Assembly: GCF_900107815.1 (NCBI RefSeq)
Contig: NZ_FNRK01000002.1
Coordinates: forward strand, 62,001-126,000
Length of the DNA: 64,000 nucleotides
Source: Eubacterium aggregans
GTDB lineage: Bacteria > Bacillota > Clostridia > Eubacteriales > Eubacteriaceae
Direction: 5' to 3'
Part shown: positions 51,760-60,414 of the stretch, in pieces
Layout: each line of letters begins with the position of its first letter
Numbering within the stretch: position 1 is the stretch's first letter
The notes under the pieces: generated by a model
Seen by the model: only the letters and a program-made list of their open reading frames with translations
The model's database searches: none
Told to the model about the DNA's origin: nothing
Made by a program: the position numbers and the translations under genes

Positions 51760-52392
51760 ATGAAAAACAAATCAACATCGGATCTGGTCCAGCTTTCTTT
51801 GTTTGTTGCCATCATCGTGCTCCTGGCAGTGACACCGTTCTTGGGTTACATTCCATTGGGGTTCACCAAAGCGACAATCATCCACATTCCTGTGATCATC
51901 GGCAGCATCGTTTTGGGATCGAAGAAAGGGGCATTCCTAGGCTTTGTATTTGGATTAACCAGCCTGCTAAACGCCACTTTTAACCCGACGCCCACATCCT
52001 TTGCCTTTAGCCCGTTTTATTCCTTTGCAGGGGTAAATGGGAATTTCTGGAGCTTGGTCATCTGTTTTGTTCCCCGTATTCTAGTGGGTATTGTTCCCTT
52101 TTATGTTTACCGGGCACTTAAATCAAAGATTGGTAAAGATAGTGTGGCATTAACCGTTGCTGGTGTGTGCGGCTCTTTAACCAACACCGTTTTAGTCCTC
52201 AGCCTCATTTATTTCTGCTTTGGACAACAATACGCGGCTGTTTCCGGGGTAGATTACTCAGCTCTGGTGGGCGTCCTCATGGGCGTTGTTGGAATTAATG
52301 GAATACCCGAAGCCATTGTGGCTGGCGTCCTGACCCTGGCCGTTGCCAAGGTGTTGCTCAAATATCAAAAACATGTTGCCTCACCGGCATAA
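51760..52392 (+). CDS. ECF transporter S component, probably pantothenate
   Basis: A 210-residue membrane protein with about six helices (LVQLSLFVAIIVLLAVTPFL; IIHIPVIIGSIVLG; TLAVAKVLL). It resembles substrate-binding S components of energy-coupling factor transporters, in particular the PanT group (TPFLGYIPLGFTKATIIHIP). The neighbour coaBC, which uses the phosphorylated vitamin, supports pantothenate. The open frame extends upstream to 51604, but ATG 51760 with AAGGAGG at 51742-51748 lies after the promoter. It needs an ECF module (EcfA, EcfT) encoded elsewhere. Confidence 0.82.
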   Translation: MKNKSTSDLVQLSLFVAIIVLLAVTPFLGYIPLGFTKATIIHIPVIIGSIVLGSKKGAFLGFVFGLTSLLNATFNPTPTSFAFSPFYSFAGVNGNFWSLVICFVPRILVGIVPFYVYRALKSKIGKDSVALTVAGVCGSLTNTVLVLSLIYFCFGQQYAAVSGVDYSALVGVLMGVVGINGIPEAIVAGVLTLAVAKVLLKYQKHVASPA

Positions 52393-52412
52393 TTAAAGAA
52401 TAGTTTGTAAAC

Positions 52413-52446
52413 AAAGCCCCTGTTGCGAAAGCGAAGGGGCTTTTTT
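52413..52446 (+). terminator. Terminator of the ECF transporter gene
   Basis: AAAGCCCCT pairs with AGGGGCTTT, with an inner TTGC/GCGA stem and six T after it. It closes the transporter gene. Confidence 0.9.
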
Positions 52447-52695
52447 AAGGCCTTTAACAAAGGGAAAAAGCGTGTTTTTTAAGAAAGGCTTAATGTTTTT
52501 TATACAATCAAAATGAAGGAACTATAGTAAAGTCTTGCATATTAAAGAGATTATCTCGATAAAAGGACTTTAAAACTTAAGAATATGAATAAAAATCTTA
52601 AGCATTATTCATATTTTACATTTTGTATACAATTCTATCTAGTTTTTATGGTATGATTTATAAAAATGATTAAGGTGTGAAATGGAGTTGAATAT
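52447..52695 (+). promoter_or_regulatory. Regulatory region upstream of citrate synthase
   Basis: An AT-rich stretch of about 250 bp with no gene. It has an inverted repeat AATATGAATAA (52582-52592) with TTATTCATATT (52605-52615) around a 12-nt centre, and the palindrome CTTAAG on both sides of the left arm. The TTGTATACAA palindrome follows at about 52624. No clear -35 is near the TATGAT/TATAAA elements just before the gene. It looks like a promoter-operator controlled by a dimeric repressor. Confidence 0.45.
52582..52615. repeat. 11-bp inverted repeat, candidate operator for citrate synthase
   Basis: Perfect 11-nt arms (AATATGAATAA and TTATTCATATT) separated by 12 nt; centre-to-centre is 23 bp, about two DNA turns, so both arms face the same side. 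It is 81 bp upstream of the start codon. Confidence 0.5.
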
Positions 52696-54057
52696 ATGAG
52701 TACAGCGTTTTCGCAATCAATGCCTATCCTGGAAAAATATACGAAGTTGTTATTCGAGAATGATCGGATTCCAGAAGAGCTTTTCCAAAAATATAAAGTA
52801 AACCGGGGCCTCCGGGATCTCGAGGGTAAAGGGGTCTTAACCGGTCTCACGGAAATTTCCGAGATTCAATCCCATATCGAAAAGGACGGAAAAAGGGTGC
52901 AATGTGATGGCCGCTTATTTTACCGTGGAGTGGACGTCCGAGATATGGTTCGAGGATGTGTGGAAGAAAAGCGTTTTGGATTTGAAGAGACGACCTACCT
53001 CTTGTTGTTTGGCTCTTTGCCTAATACTGAGGAGCTTCAGGATTTTGTTGATGTTTTGTCCCATTACCGGACACTTCCAACGAGTTTTGTTCGGGATATT
53101 ATTTTAAAAGCACCTAGTAAATCTATGATGAATACCTTGGCAAGAAGTGTGCTGACGCTCTATTCTTATGATGATTTTGCCAGTGATACTTCGGTCTCCA
53201 ATGTTCTGCGCCAGTGTATTGAACTTATCGCACTTTTTCCGCTTTTAGGAGTTTATGGTTATCAGGCCTACCGGCATTACGAGCACGGTGAAAGTCTGTT
53301 CATTCATTCCCCTGACCCGGAGCTGTCAACAGCAGAGAATATTCTCCATATTCTGCGACCGGATAGTCAGTATACCGAGTTGGAAGCCCGAATTTTAGAT
53401 ATTGCCTTGATGCTTCATGCGGAGCATGGGGGCGGGAATAACTCGACCTTTACCTGTCACGTCGTTACTTCTTCGGGCACGGATACCTATTCGGCGATTG
53501 CAGCAGCATTAGGTTCCCTTAAGGGACCCAAGCATGGCGGCGCCAACATCAAGGTGGTTGAAATGTTTGAGGATTTGAAAAAAGAAGTCAAGGATTGGGA
53601 TGACGAAGCAGAAATTGAAGCGTATTTAGGGCGTCTCCTAAACAAGGAAGCTTTTGACCATGCTGGTCTGATTTATGGGATGGGTCATGCTATTTACTCC
53701 AAGTCTGATCCCCGTGCGGAAGTTTTTAAGGAATTTGTCCGAAGCCTGGCAGAAGAAAAAGGACGCATGGATGAATTTAATCTATACTTTAATGTTGAGC
53801 GTTTGGCACCAAAAGTCATTGCGGAAGAGCGTAAGATCTATAAAGGTGTTAGTGCCAATGTGGACTTTTATAGTGGTTTTGTCTACCATATGTTAGGATT
53901 ACCCACGGAGCTGTACACCCCGATTTTTGCTTTTGCTCGGATTTCAGGATGGAGTGCCCATCGTTTAGAAGAACTGATTAATGCGGGTAAGATTATCCGT
54001 CCGGCGTATCTGGCCATTGAGGAACGTAAGGACTATGTCCCACTAAATGAACGATAA
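52696..54057 (+). CDS. Citrate/2-methylcitrate synthase
   Basis: A 453-residue citrate synthase, Si-type fold. The active-site blocks are HAEHGGGNNSTFTCHV, LKGPKHGGANIKVV and YGMGHAIYSKSDPRAEVFK with the catalytic His and Asp residues. It condenses oxaloacetate and acetyl-CoA. In an acetogen it would start an incomplete oxidative branch that supplies 2-oxoglutarate from CO2-derived acetyl-CoA. Its N-terminus (~75 residues before the domain) is longer than in E. coli-type enzymes, as is common in Clostridia. A terminator follows. Confidence 0.93.
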   Translation: MSTAFSQSMPILEKYTKLLFENDRIPEELFQKYKVNRGLRDLEGKGVLTGLTEISEIQSHIEKDGKRVQCDGRLFYRGVDVRDMVRGCVEEKRFGFEETTYLLLFGSLPNTEELQDFVDVLSHYRTLPTSFVRDIILKAPSKSMMNTLARSVLTLYSYDDFASDTSVSNVLRQCIELIALFPLLGVYGYQAYRHYEHGESLFIHSPDPELSTAENILHILRPDSQYTELEARILDIALMLHAEHGGGNNSTFTCHVVTSSGTDTYSAIAAALGSLKGPKHGGANIKVVEMFEDLKKEVKDWDDEAEIEAYLGRLLNKEAFDHAGLIYGMGHAIYSKSDPRAEVFKEFVRSLAEEKGRMDEFNLYFNVERLAPKVIAEERKIYKGVSANVDFYSGFVYHMLGLPTELYTPIFAFARISGWSAHRLEELINAGKIIRPAYLAIEERKDYVPLNER

Positions 54058-54069
54058 TCTTTAGACTTG

Positions 54070-54094
54070 AAAAAGCCCATTGAGGGCTTTTTTT
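54070..54094 (+). terminator. Terminator after citrate synthase
   Basis: AGCCC pairs with GGGCT across ATTGA, flanked by A5 and seven T. Confidence 0.88.
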
Positions 54095-54240
54095 ATGTGG
54101 ATTTGAGAGAGATTATTTTTTGATATACCCTTTTCATTTAAATTATGGTATAATTAAATTGATTTTGTAAAGGTGGGACAAAATAACACTGTAATGTATA
54201 AAAGCAACATGGAGAGGTTATAGAGAAAGGGGTTGTATGA

Positions 54241-55827
54241 TTGTATCATACAGATTTTAGAATGAAAAAAGTCGACTTAAACTGTTTAGGAATTAAGAGT
54301 GAAGGCCTGTTGAATTTGGGAAAAGCAGAGCTGATTACACGGGCAGTAGAAAAAGAGGAGGGGCAGCTGGTTAACTCAGGGGCATTAGCCACCTACACGG
54401 GGAAATATACCGGCCGTTCTCCTGACGACCGCTTTGTGGTGGATGATGAAGTCAGTCACCATACCGTTGAGTGGGGAAAGACCAATGTACCATTTTCAGA
54501 AGAAAAATTTGAAGCATTATATAAAAAATTAACGGCCTATGCCTCGAACGCCAATGAGCTCCTTGTTTTTGATGGCTTTGCCGGTGCCGATACGGATTAT
54601 CGACTCCCTATCCGTGTGGTGGATGAATACGCCAGCCACAGCCTGTTCGCGCGAAATTTATTTATTAATGCGGCAGAAGGAGAGGTCGTTACACCAGAAT
54701 TCACGGTGATTTCCATGCCCGGATTCCTTTGTGATCCGGAGATTGATGGGACCCATAGTGAAGCAGCCATTATTTTGAGCTTTAAGAAAAAGGTCGTTCT
54801 CATCGCAGGGACAAAATATTGTGGGGAAACCAAGAAATCCATTTTCTCGGTGATGAATTATCTCTTACCCCAGAAAAATGTGTTTCCCATGCACTGCTCG
54901 GCAAATATGGGGAAAGACGGCGATACCGCCTTATTCTTCGGCCTTTCCGGGACAGGGAAAACAACCCTTTCCGCAGACCCTGAACGCTCCCTCATTGGAG
55001 ATGATGAACATGGTTGGAGTAACAATGGTATCTTCAATTTTGAAGGGGGCTGTTACGCCAAATGTATCGATTTGACGGAGGAACGGGAACCGGAAATTTT
55101 TAGAGCAATCCGTTTTGGATCGGTGGTTGAAAATGTGGTCTATGACGAAAATGGCGATCCGGATTTTACCGATAAAAAATACACAGAAAACACCCGGGTG
55201 GGGTATCCCCTGGAATATATTCCCAATTGTGTGATTCCCAGTGTGGGTAACCATCCCAAGACGGTGATTTTCCTGGCTGCCGATGCCTTTGGGACCCTGC
55301 CACCAGTGGCAAAACTCAATCGGAGCCAGGCCATGTATCACTTTGTCAGTGGCTACACCAGTAAGCTTGCCGGGACAGAACGGGGGATTACGGAGCCTCA
55401 AACAACCTTTAGCACCTGCTTTGGGGCACCCTTCTTGCCCTTGCCGGCAGCACGTTATGCAGAACTTTTAGGAGAACGGATTGATGCCTACGACTGTAAT
55501 GTCTACCTGGTTAATACTGGGTGGTCTGGTGGGGCCTACGGTGTGGGTGAACGGATGAAGCTGTCCTATACACGGGCCATCATTACCGCAGCCATTAATG
55601 GGGATTTAGCCAAGGCGGAGTATATCCACGATGATATTTTCAATATGGAAGTTCCCACCAGTTGCCCCGGGGTGCCTGCGGATGTTTTAATTGCCAGAAA
55701 CACTTGGGAAGATAAAGCCGCCTACGATAAGACGGCCAGACATTTAGCTGAGCAATTCGAAAAGAATTTTGCAAAATACGAAAATATGCCCCAAGAAGTG
55801 GTAGACGCTGGTCCGAAGGCAAAATAA
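54241..55827 (+). CDS. pckA: Phosphoenolpyruvate carboxykinase, ATP-dependent
   Basis: A 528-residue enzyme interconverting oxaloacetate and [15 protein letters not shown] is the N-terminal substrate motif, [14 protein letters not shown] the P-loop (kinase-1a) and IGDDEHGWS the metal/kinase-2 motif, followed by [14 protein letters not shown] and [12 protein letters not shown]. In acetogens it may supply PEP for gluconeogenesis. TTG 54241 lies 8 nt after AAAGGGG and is used as start; ATG 54262 is the alternative and fits the family's usual length but has no good ribosome site. Confidence 0.93.
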   Translation: MYHTDFRMKKVDLNCLGIKSEGLLNLGKAELITRAVEKEEGQLVNSGALATYTGKYTGRSPDDRFVVDDEVSHHTVEWGKTNVPFSEEKFEALYKKLTAYASNANELLVFDGFAGADTDYRLPIRVVDEYASHSLFARNLFINAAEGEVVTPEFTVISMPGFLCDPEIDGTHSEAAIILSFKKKVVLIAGTKYCGETKKSIFSVMNYLLPQKNVFPMHCSANMGKDGDTALFFGLSGTGKTTLSADPERSLIGDDEHGWSNNGIFNFEGGCYAKCIDLTEEREPEIFRAIRFGSVVENVVYDENGDPDFTDKKYTENTRVGYPLEYIPNCVIPSVGNHPKTVIFLAADAFGTLPPVAKLNRSQAMYHFVSGYTSKLAGTERGITEPQTTFSTCFGAPFLPLPAARYAELLGERIDAYDCNVYLVNTGWSGGAYGVGERMKLSYTRAIITAAINGDLAKAEYIHDDIFNMEVPTSCPGVPADVLIARNTWEDKAAYDKTARHLAEQFEKNFAKYENMPQEVVDAGPKAK

Positions 55828-55845
55828 TTAATGGAAAAAAGATAT

Positions 55846-55886
55846 AAAAAGGAGGTCTTCGCCGCCGGGGCGAAGACCTCCTTTTT
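55846..55886. terminator. Bidirectional terminator between pckA and the kinase-like gene
   Basis: An 18-bp perfect stem (AAAAAGGAGGTCTTCGCC with its complement) with a 5-nt loop, ending in T5. It sits between two converging genes and its A5 end acts as T-run on the minus strand, so it serves both. Confidence 0.92.
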
Positions 55887-55903
55887 AATCATTATAAATG
55901 GCT

Positions 55904-57124
55904 TTATTGCACCGTGATATCACAGCAGCAGCGCAGAAAATCACAATAATCCTCAATCTCATGGAATTGGTCTTGATGCAGCAAGGTATATTCGGCCACT
56001 TCCAGAACCCGTCTTTGGATGTGGGCTAAATCCTCACGCTTTTTAATGCGTTTGATTTCACAGCTTTGAGCAAAGTCTGAGGTAATCCGAATGGTGGCAC
56101 TGACGGTGGCGTAGTTCAGGGCATCCCGGAGGATGGCATCCACGGTGGCTGCACAATCGCCATCCAGGCCGTGCTTTTGCCAAAGCTTTTGAAACATCCG
56201 ATTAAAGGCGTGGTGTAAGTCAGCAATTACCCCCAGGTCATAGGACTGCATCCGGGTGCGGGTCGCCATGGGAATTTCCGGGGTACCCAGCCAGGAGACG
56301 TGGTTTAAAATGAAGCTGCTGGTCAGACGGCCCATATCCATAAAGCCGGCAGAAAAGCCGGAAAACTCCGTATCCAAAATCTTAAGCTCCGAGGCGTTTA
56401 ACATGATGTTGGAGGTATGGAGGTCGTTGTGGCTTAAACATTGATGGGAATGCTCGAAGCGTTCCGACAAATGGGCAATCATCTTCAAAATATCCGGATT
56501 ATTGGCGATGCGCTCCCGTAGAGGGGCGTTTTCCGGCTCCATGGGCTTTGCCAAATTAATTAAGGGACAATCTGTGGTGAGAAAGGCGTTCAGCCGATTG
56601 CTCTCTTCACTTTGGAAGTAGGCTTCCATTTTTGTTTGAGCCGAAGGACTTAAATAATCGGGGGAGGTGTAAAAACACAGCCCGGCTAAAAAGGCCCCCA
56701 TGCGTTTTCCAAAATCCGGGTATTCCACTCCCGCAGTAATTTGGAAGCGCATTAAATCCAGATGGCTTAAATCCTCCATAACAAAGATGCCGGCCGCATA
56801 ATCCGCCAGATAAATATCCGGGACAATGCCCTCACACAGCTTGTTCAAAAAAGCCAGAGTCCGAATTTCAGTCCGCATACGGTCCATGGAAAAGGGGTGC
56901 TCCTCGCCCGTGGCCTTGACCATAGCCAGCATATAGGGCATCACCTGCTTGACCACCACGGATTTTTGGGTGACCAGGTCCTTCACCTGAAAGATATGAT
57001 TGACATATCCCTCTGCAGTGTCGGTTTCCTCTAAAATATCAACGGTATAAAAATGAGCGCCCGGTGTAAAAATTCCTTTTTTAACCAGGTAGGTTTGGAC
57101 ATCCGCCTTGGTCATTGGCTTCAT
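55904..57124 (-). CDS. Methylthioribose kinase-like phosphotransferase, second copy
   Basis: A 406-residue protein of the aminoglycoside phosphotransferase fold, most like MtnK (5-methylthioribose kinase). CLSHNDLHTSNIML is the catalytic loop (H-N-D-L-H-x3-N), and LKILDTEFSGF carries the metal-binding DxE/D; MEDLSHLDLMRF and the N-terminal KQVMPYML lie in the nucleotide-binding lobe. It is a tandem paralogue of the next gene and lies 4 bp downstream of it. The substrate is unknown; a methylthio- or deoxyribose-type sugar would fit the family. Confidence 0.78.
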   Translation of the reverse strand: MKPMTKADVQTYLVKKGIFTPGAHFYTVDILEETDTAEGYVNHIFQVKDLVTQKSVVVKQVMPYMLAMVKATGEEHPFSMDRMRTEIRTLAFLNKLCEGIVPDIYLADYAAGIFVMEDLSHLDLMRFQITAGVEYPDFGKRMGAFLAGLCFYTSPDYLSPSAQTKMEAYFQSEESNRLNAFLTTDCPLINLAKPMEPENAPLRERIANNPDILKMIAHLSERFEHSHQCLSHNDLHTSNIMLNASELKILDTEFSGFSAGFMDMGRLTSSFILNHVSWLGTPEIPMATRTRMQSYDLGVIADLHHAFNRMFQKLWQKHGLDGDCAATVDAILRDALNYATVSATIRITSDFAQSCEIKRIKKREDLAHIQRRVLEVAEYTLLHQDQFHEIEDYCDFLRCCCDITVQ

Positions 57125-57128
57125 AATG

Positions 57129-58418
57129 TCATCCTTTCGTCAGAAATTCAGAATTCCGGGGATATTGCTCCGGTAATTTGCGCAGTAATGCGGTGAGTTC
57201 GATAATGTGGCCCAAACGTCCACCACTGGTGAGCAGTGTGCGGCAGAGGATGAGAATAAGCTGCTGGGGATAGACGCGTTCTTCCTCGGGCAAACGAGCC
57301 AAATCGTAGCATAATCCCCGGTCGGCGATACGGGAGCCGGCGTTGAGGGCCGTGTAGCTCAGGGCATCGACAAAATGGCTTCGGAGATAGCCTTCCACAT
57401 CTAAACTCTTGAGAATATAACTGTCCGCCTGGTTTTCCTGGCAGAGGGACTGGAAGGTGGATTCAAAGCGGGTATACATGGTCTCTAAAATATCCAGGAC
57501 GCTTTCTTGGTAGGCCAGACGGGCCGCTGGTGTATAGCTGCCATCATCCCCCAGCCAGGACAAATAGTTAAGACAAAAGCTGGCGGTCAGCCGTCCAAAA
57601 TCCTGGGCGATGGGGCCAAAACCAGCGAATTCTGTGTCGATGATTTTAACGGTGGCTTCATCCACCATGATATTGGAGGAATGGAGATCTGTGTGGATCA
57701 AGCATTCCTTGGTGGTGGTAAAAAGCTGGCGCAGCCGTTTGATTTCATTTTGGCAGGTGGTGTCCGTCAGGATGCTCTGGCGCAAGGGCCAGGTGGCCTC
57801 TGGCATGGTTCGATGATCTGAGACAATGGCACAATCTTCAAAGAGAAAGGGCTCCAGAGCCGTATACTCCGGATTTTCAAAGAAATCCTGCATGGTTTTG
57901 CGCCGAAAGCGCGTCATGTGCAGGTCGGAGGAATAGAAGAGGTTGTGGGCGAAAAAATCCCCCAGCCGCTCCCCTAAAAGGGGAAAGGGCTTCATTCTGG
58001 AAAATTCATAACGCAGCAGACTGAGGTGGGATAAATCCTCCATGACGATAATGCCCCGGGGCTCGTCAAAAAGATAGATTTCAGGACAGATGCCAGGGAG
58101 TACAGAATTCCAAAAAATCAGAACGGAAATTTCGTTACGCAGGCGCCCTGGGTCCAGGGTCCAGTCCTGAAGGTGAGTATCAGGCTGGCCGTCTCCCTGT
58201 TCTTCTGCCCGGCTGATGGGCAGAGCGGCCACTTGCTTCATAACGGCGGAGTGGCCATTATCACCACGAATTCGGTAGATGGTGTTGACAAAGCCCTCCA
58301 CGCTTTCCTTTATGGCCCGAAGGTCTTCGACGATGAGGACGGTGTCCTGGGGAAAAATCCCCTTATCCTTTAAATACGCTTCTACTTGGGCATTGGTTGA
58401 TAGGATGGTTTCGGGCAT
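57129..58418 (-). CDS. Methylthioribose kinase-like phosphotransferase, first copy
   Basis: A 429-residue protein of the same family as the following gene. IHTDLHSSNIMV is the catalytic loop and VKIIDTEFAGFGPIAQDFGRL the metal-binding segment, both close to MtnK. VMKQVAALPISRA and MEDLSHLSLLRYEF mark the N-lobe. Two tandem kinases in one operon could use different sugars or form a heterodimer. It is 21 bp downstream of the EutP-like GTPase, so it belongs to the microcompartment-linked operon. Confidence 0.78.
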   Translation of the reverse strand: MPETILSTNAQVEAYLKDKGIFPQDTVLIVEDLRAIKESVEGFVNTIYRIRGDNGHSAVMKQVAALPISRAEEQGDGQPDTHLQDWTLDPGRLRNEISVLIFWNSVLPGICPEIYLFDEPRGIIVMEDLSHLSLLRYEFSRMKPFPLLGERLGDFFAHNLFYSSDLHMTRFRRKTMQDFFENPEYTALEPFLFEDCAIVSDHRTMPEATWPLRQSILTDTTCQNEIKRLRQLFTTTKECLIHTDLHSSNIMVDEATVKIIDTEFAGFGPIAQDFGRLTASFCLNYLSWLGDDGSYTPAARLAYQESVLDILETMYTRFESTFQSLCQENQADSYILKSLDVEGYLRSHFVDALSYTALNAGSRIADRGLCYDLARLPEEERVYPQQLILILCRTLLTSGGRLGHIIELTALLRKLPEQYPRNSEFLTKG

Positions 58419-58439
58419 GTTGTCTCCTTTTCTGTAATA

Positions 58440-58904
58440 CTACTTTTTCTTTAATTCTACATAGTGATGGATAACCTCGGTTAACGCTTCAATGCCTTCA
58501 CCGGTGATGGCACTGACATCATAAATTTTATTTTTATGGATTCCGGCAAAGTTGAGGAATCGATGGCTTCGTTCGACATTGGCCTTGGGGGAATCGATTT
58601 TAGTCACCACCCCAATGGCGGGAATGTTGAAGGTGTGAACGAAGTTGGGGGATACCTTGTTTTGTGAATCGATGGCCGAATTTAATAGAATGAGCAGTCC
58701 GGCATCGCAGGAAACATTGATGGCTTGGCGGCAAAAAATGGGCAATTCGATAAACTCACCAGGGGTATCGATGAAATTATCCATATAAGTTACCGTTTGG
58801 GTTTTTGAATAGTGGATTTCCAGATCCGTCAGGCGCTGTACGAGGGTCGTTTTGCCACACCCAATCTTTCCGATGAGGGCGACACGGTTTCGATTACTGG
58901 CCAT
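58440..58904 (-). CDS. EutP/PduV family GTPase
   Basis: A 154-residue small GTPase. GKIGCGKTTL is the P-loop, FIDTPGEFIE the G3 region (DTPG) and VVTKIDSP the G4 region (TKxD). EutP/PduV proteins are encoded with ethanolamine or propanediol microcompartments and may position or signal them. It lies 3 bp downstream of the EutS/PduU-like shell gene. The final SAITGEGIEAL is the G5-like region. Confidence 0.9.
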   Translation of the reverse strand: MASNRNRVALIGKIGCGKTTLVQRLTDLEIHYSKTQTVTYMDNFIDTPGEFIELPIFCRQAINVSCDAGLLILLNSAIDSQNKVSPNFVHTFNIPAIGVVTKIDSPKANVERSHRFLNFAGIHKNKIYDVSAITGEGIEALTEVIHHYVELKKK

Positions 58905-58907
58905 TGA

Positions 58908-59267
58908 TTAGGAATGGGTGATGCGGTCTGGAATATCAAAGCCAAGGGTGTTTTTAAGGAAGTTGATGATTTCCTTGATGGATGAGTTGACATCGCTCAC
59001 CCGACCTGTGATAATAAGGGAACCGCTGAAACGGTCTAAAAATCCAATTTCCACCGGGGCGGCTTTCGTTCCGACATCCGCGGAAATGATGGCAGCCTCA
59101 CTGGGGGTAATGGTTAGGATGCCGATGGCATCGTTGTTTTCTTCATCCAAGCCCAGCTTGATGTAGACATCCTGCTTTGGATTGGCAATGACATGGGCCA
59201 GGGTGACCTGTTTCCCAGGGACGTATTCCTGTATGGAACGGGTTAGTTCTTTACGATCGTCAGACAT
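58908..59267 (-). CDS. Microcompartment shell protein, EutS/PduU family
   Basis: A 119-residue circularly permuted BMC-domain protein. [21 protein letters not shown] at the N-terminus (in pieces), [27 protein letters not shown] and the C-terminal [11 protein letters not shown] match the EutS/PduU group, whose hexamers form a shell tile with an N-terminal beta-barrel cap. The frame starts at 59291 with an in-frame ATG, but ATG 59267 has GGAG just upstream and fits the family. It is the first gene of the operon with EutP and two kinases. No other shell protein (EutL, EutM, EutN) lies in this window. Confidence 0.9.
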   Translation of the reverse strand: MSDDRKELTRSIQEYVPGKQVTLAHVIANPKQDVYIKLGLDEENNDAIGILTITPSEAAIISADVGTKAAPVEIGFLDRFSGSLIITGRVSDVNSSIKEIINFLKNTLGFDIPDRITHS

Positions 59268-59404
59268 GTCGTTTAACTCCTTTTTGCGCATAATGATTAA
59301 ACATATTGTAACATAAATCTGAATACCGTTTCACGCCCGGCGAAAATTTGCTGGAATAGGGCAAAAAAATTGTGGGGTGAATTTGTTTGCATTCATTTTA
59401 TAGG

Positions 59405-59433
59405 TGGTAATACTCGGAACGGCGTATTATAAT
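59405..59433 (+). promoter_or_regulatory. Promoter of prmA
   Basis: TGGTAA (59405-59410), a 17-bp spacer and a perfect TATAAT (59428-59433) lie 30 bp before prmA. On the minus strand, a TACAAT-like hexamer near 59310 with an upstream GTGAAA may serve the EutS gene. Confidence 0.5.
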
Positions 59434-59463
59434 AAGGATTAGTATAGGGACGGAGGTATTTTC

Positions 59464-60414
59464 ATGATATGGTATGAAGTTCAAATTAAGACGACTCTGG
59501 AGGCGGAAGAAGCCATTGCAGAGCTGTTTTATGAAGCGGGGGCAAAGGGTGTCGTCATCGAGTCTGCGGAGAATCTGTTGCTGGTGCAGGAGGACCCCAC
59601 GGTGAATTATATTGACGAACGGCTCCTCACCATGGATCCGGATACCTCGATTATCAGCGGATATTTTAGCGAGGAGCTCAATTTAGATGAATGTACCCAC
59701 CAGCTGTTTACGGGGATTAAGAAGCTGCCGGAGTACGGATTAGATCCTGGGGCCTGTGAGGTATCCATCACAGAGCTTTTGGAAGAAGATTGGGCCAATT
59801 CCTGGAAGAAATACTACAAGCCCACCAAGGTGGGAAAAAATATCGTGATTAAGCCCACCTGGGAACCCTACGAGCCCAGTGAGGATGATATTGTGGTCAA
59901 TATGGACCCCGGCATGGCCTTTGGCACCGGAACCCATGAAACCACCCAGCTGTGTGTGGCAGCCATGGAACAGGTCATAAAATCAGAGGACACTGTCTTT
60001 GACATTGGCTGTGGCACTGGTATTCTGTCCATCGTGGCTGCAGAGCTGGGCTGTCAGCATATCATTGGGATCGACTTAGATCCGGTGGCCGTAAAGGTCG
60101 CCCGGGAAAATCTCGCCTTAAATAAGGTGGACGATGCCATTGAAATCCGGGAAGGGAACCTGGTGGAGGTCCTGGAGCCCGATGAAAAGGCCGATGTCAT
60201 TGTGGCCAATATTTTGGCAGAGGCCATCGTCGAACTATCCGCCGCCATTACCCCGTTCTTAAAGCCCGGGGGAGCCTTCGTTTCCTCCGGTATTATCGCT
60301 GATCGTCTGGAAATGGTACTGGAGTCCCTAAAGGATCATGCCTTCGAGGTGGAATCCATCGATACCATGGGTGAGTGGAATAGTATCATTGCCAGGAAAC
60401 AGGTGGTGCAGTAA
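59464..60414 (+). CDS. prmA: Ribosomal protein L11 methyltransferase
   Basis: A 316-residue SAM methyltransferase. The N-terminal substrate domain starts with MIWYEVQIKTTLEAEEAIAE, NMDPGMAFGTGTHETTQL is the conserved linker, VFDIGCGTGILSIVAAELG is the SAM loop, and VIVANILAEAIVEL the catalytic NILA-type motif. It trimethylates L11. PrmA-rsmE-mtaB is a common Firmicute order, usually after dnaJ; dnaJ is not present here. Confidence 0.95.
   Translation: MIWYEVQIKTTLEAEEAIAELFYEAGAKGVVIESAENLLLVQEDPTVNYIDERLLTMDPDTSIISGYFSEELNLDECTHQLFTGIKKLPEYGLDPGACEVSITELLEEDWANSWKKYYKPTKVGKNIVIKPTWEPYEPSEDDIVVNMDPGMAFGTGTHETTQLCVAAMEQVIKSEDTVFDIGCGTGILSIVAAELGCQHIIGIDLDPVAVKVARENLALNKVDDAIEIREGNLVEVLEPDEKADVIVANILAEAIVELSAAITPFLKPGGAFVSSGIIADRLEMVLESLKDHAFEVESIDTMGEWNSIIARKQVVQ

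Noticed and set aside
55904-58418. Antibiotic-resistance aminoglycoside phosphotransferases
   Set aside because: The fold is shared, but catalytic and metal segments look closer to methylthioribose kinases, and the operon context is metabolic.
55904-59267. Full ethanolamine or propanediol microcompartment cluster
   Set aside because: Only one shell protein and EutP are present; no lyase, aldehyde dehydrogenase or further shell genes lie in the window.
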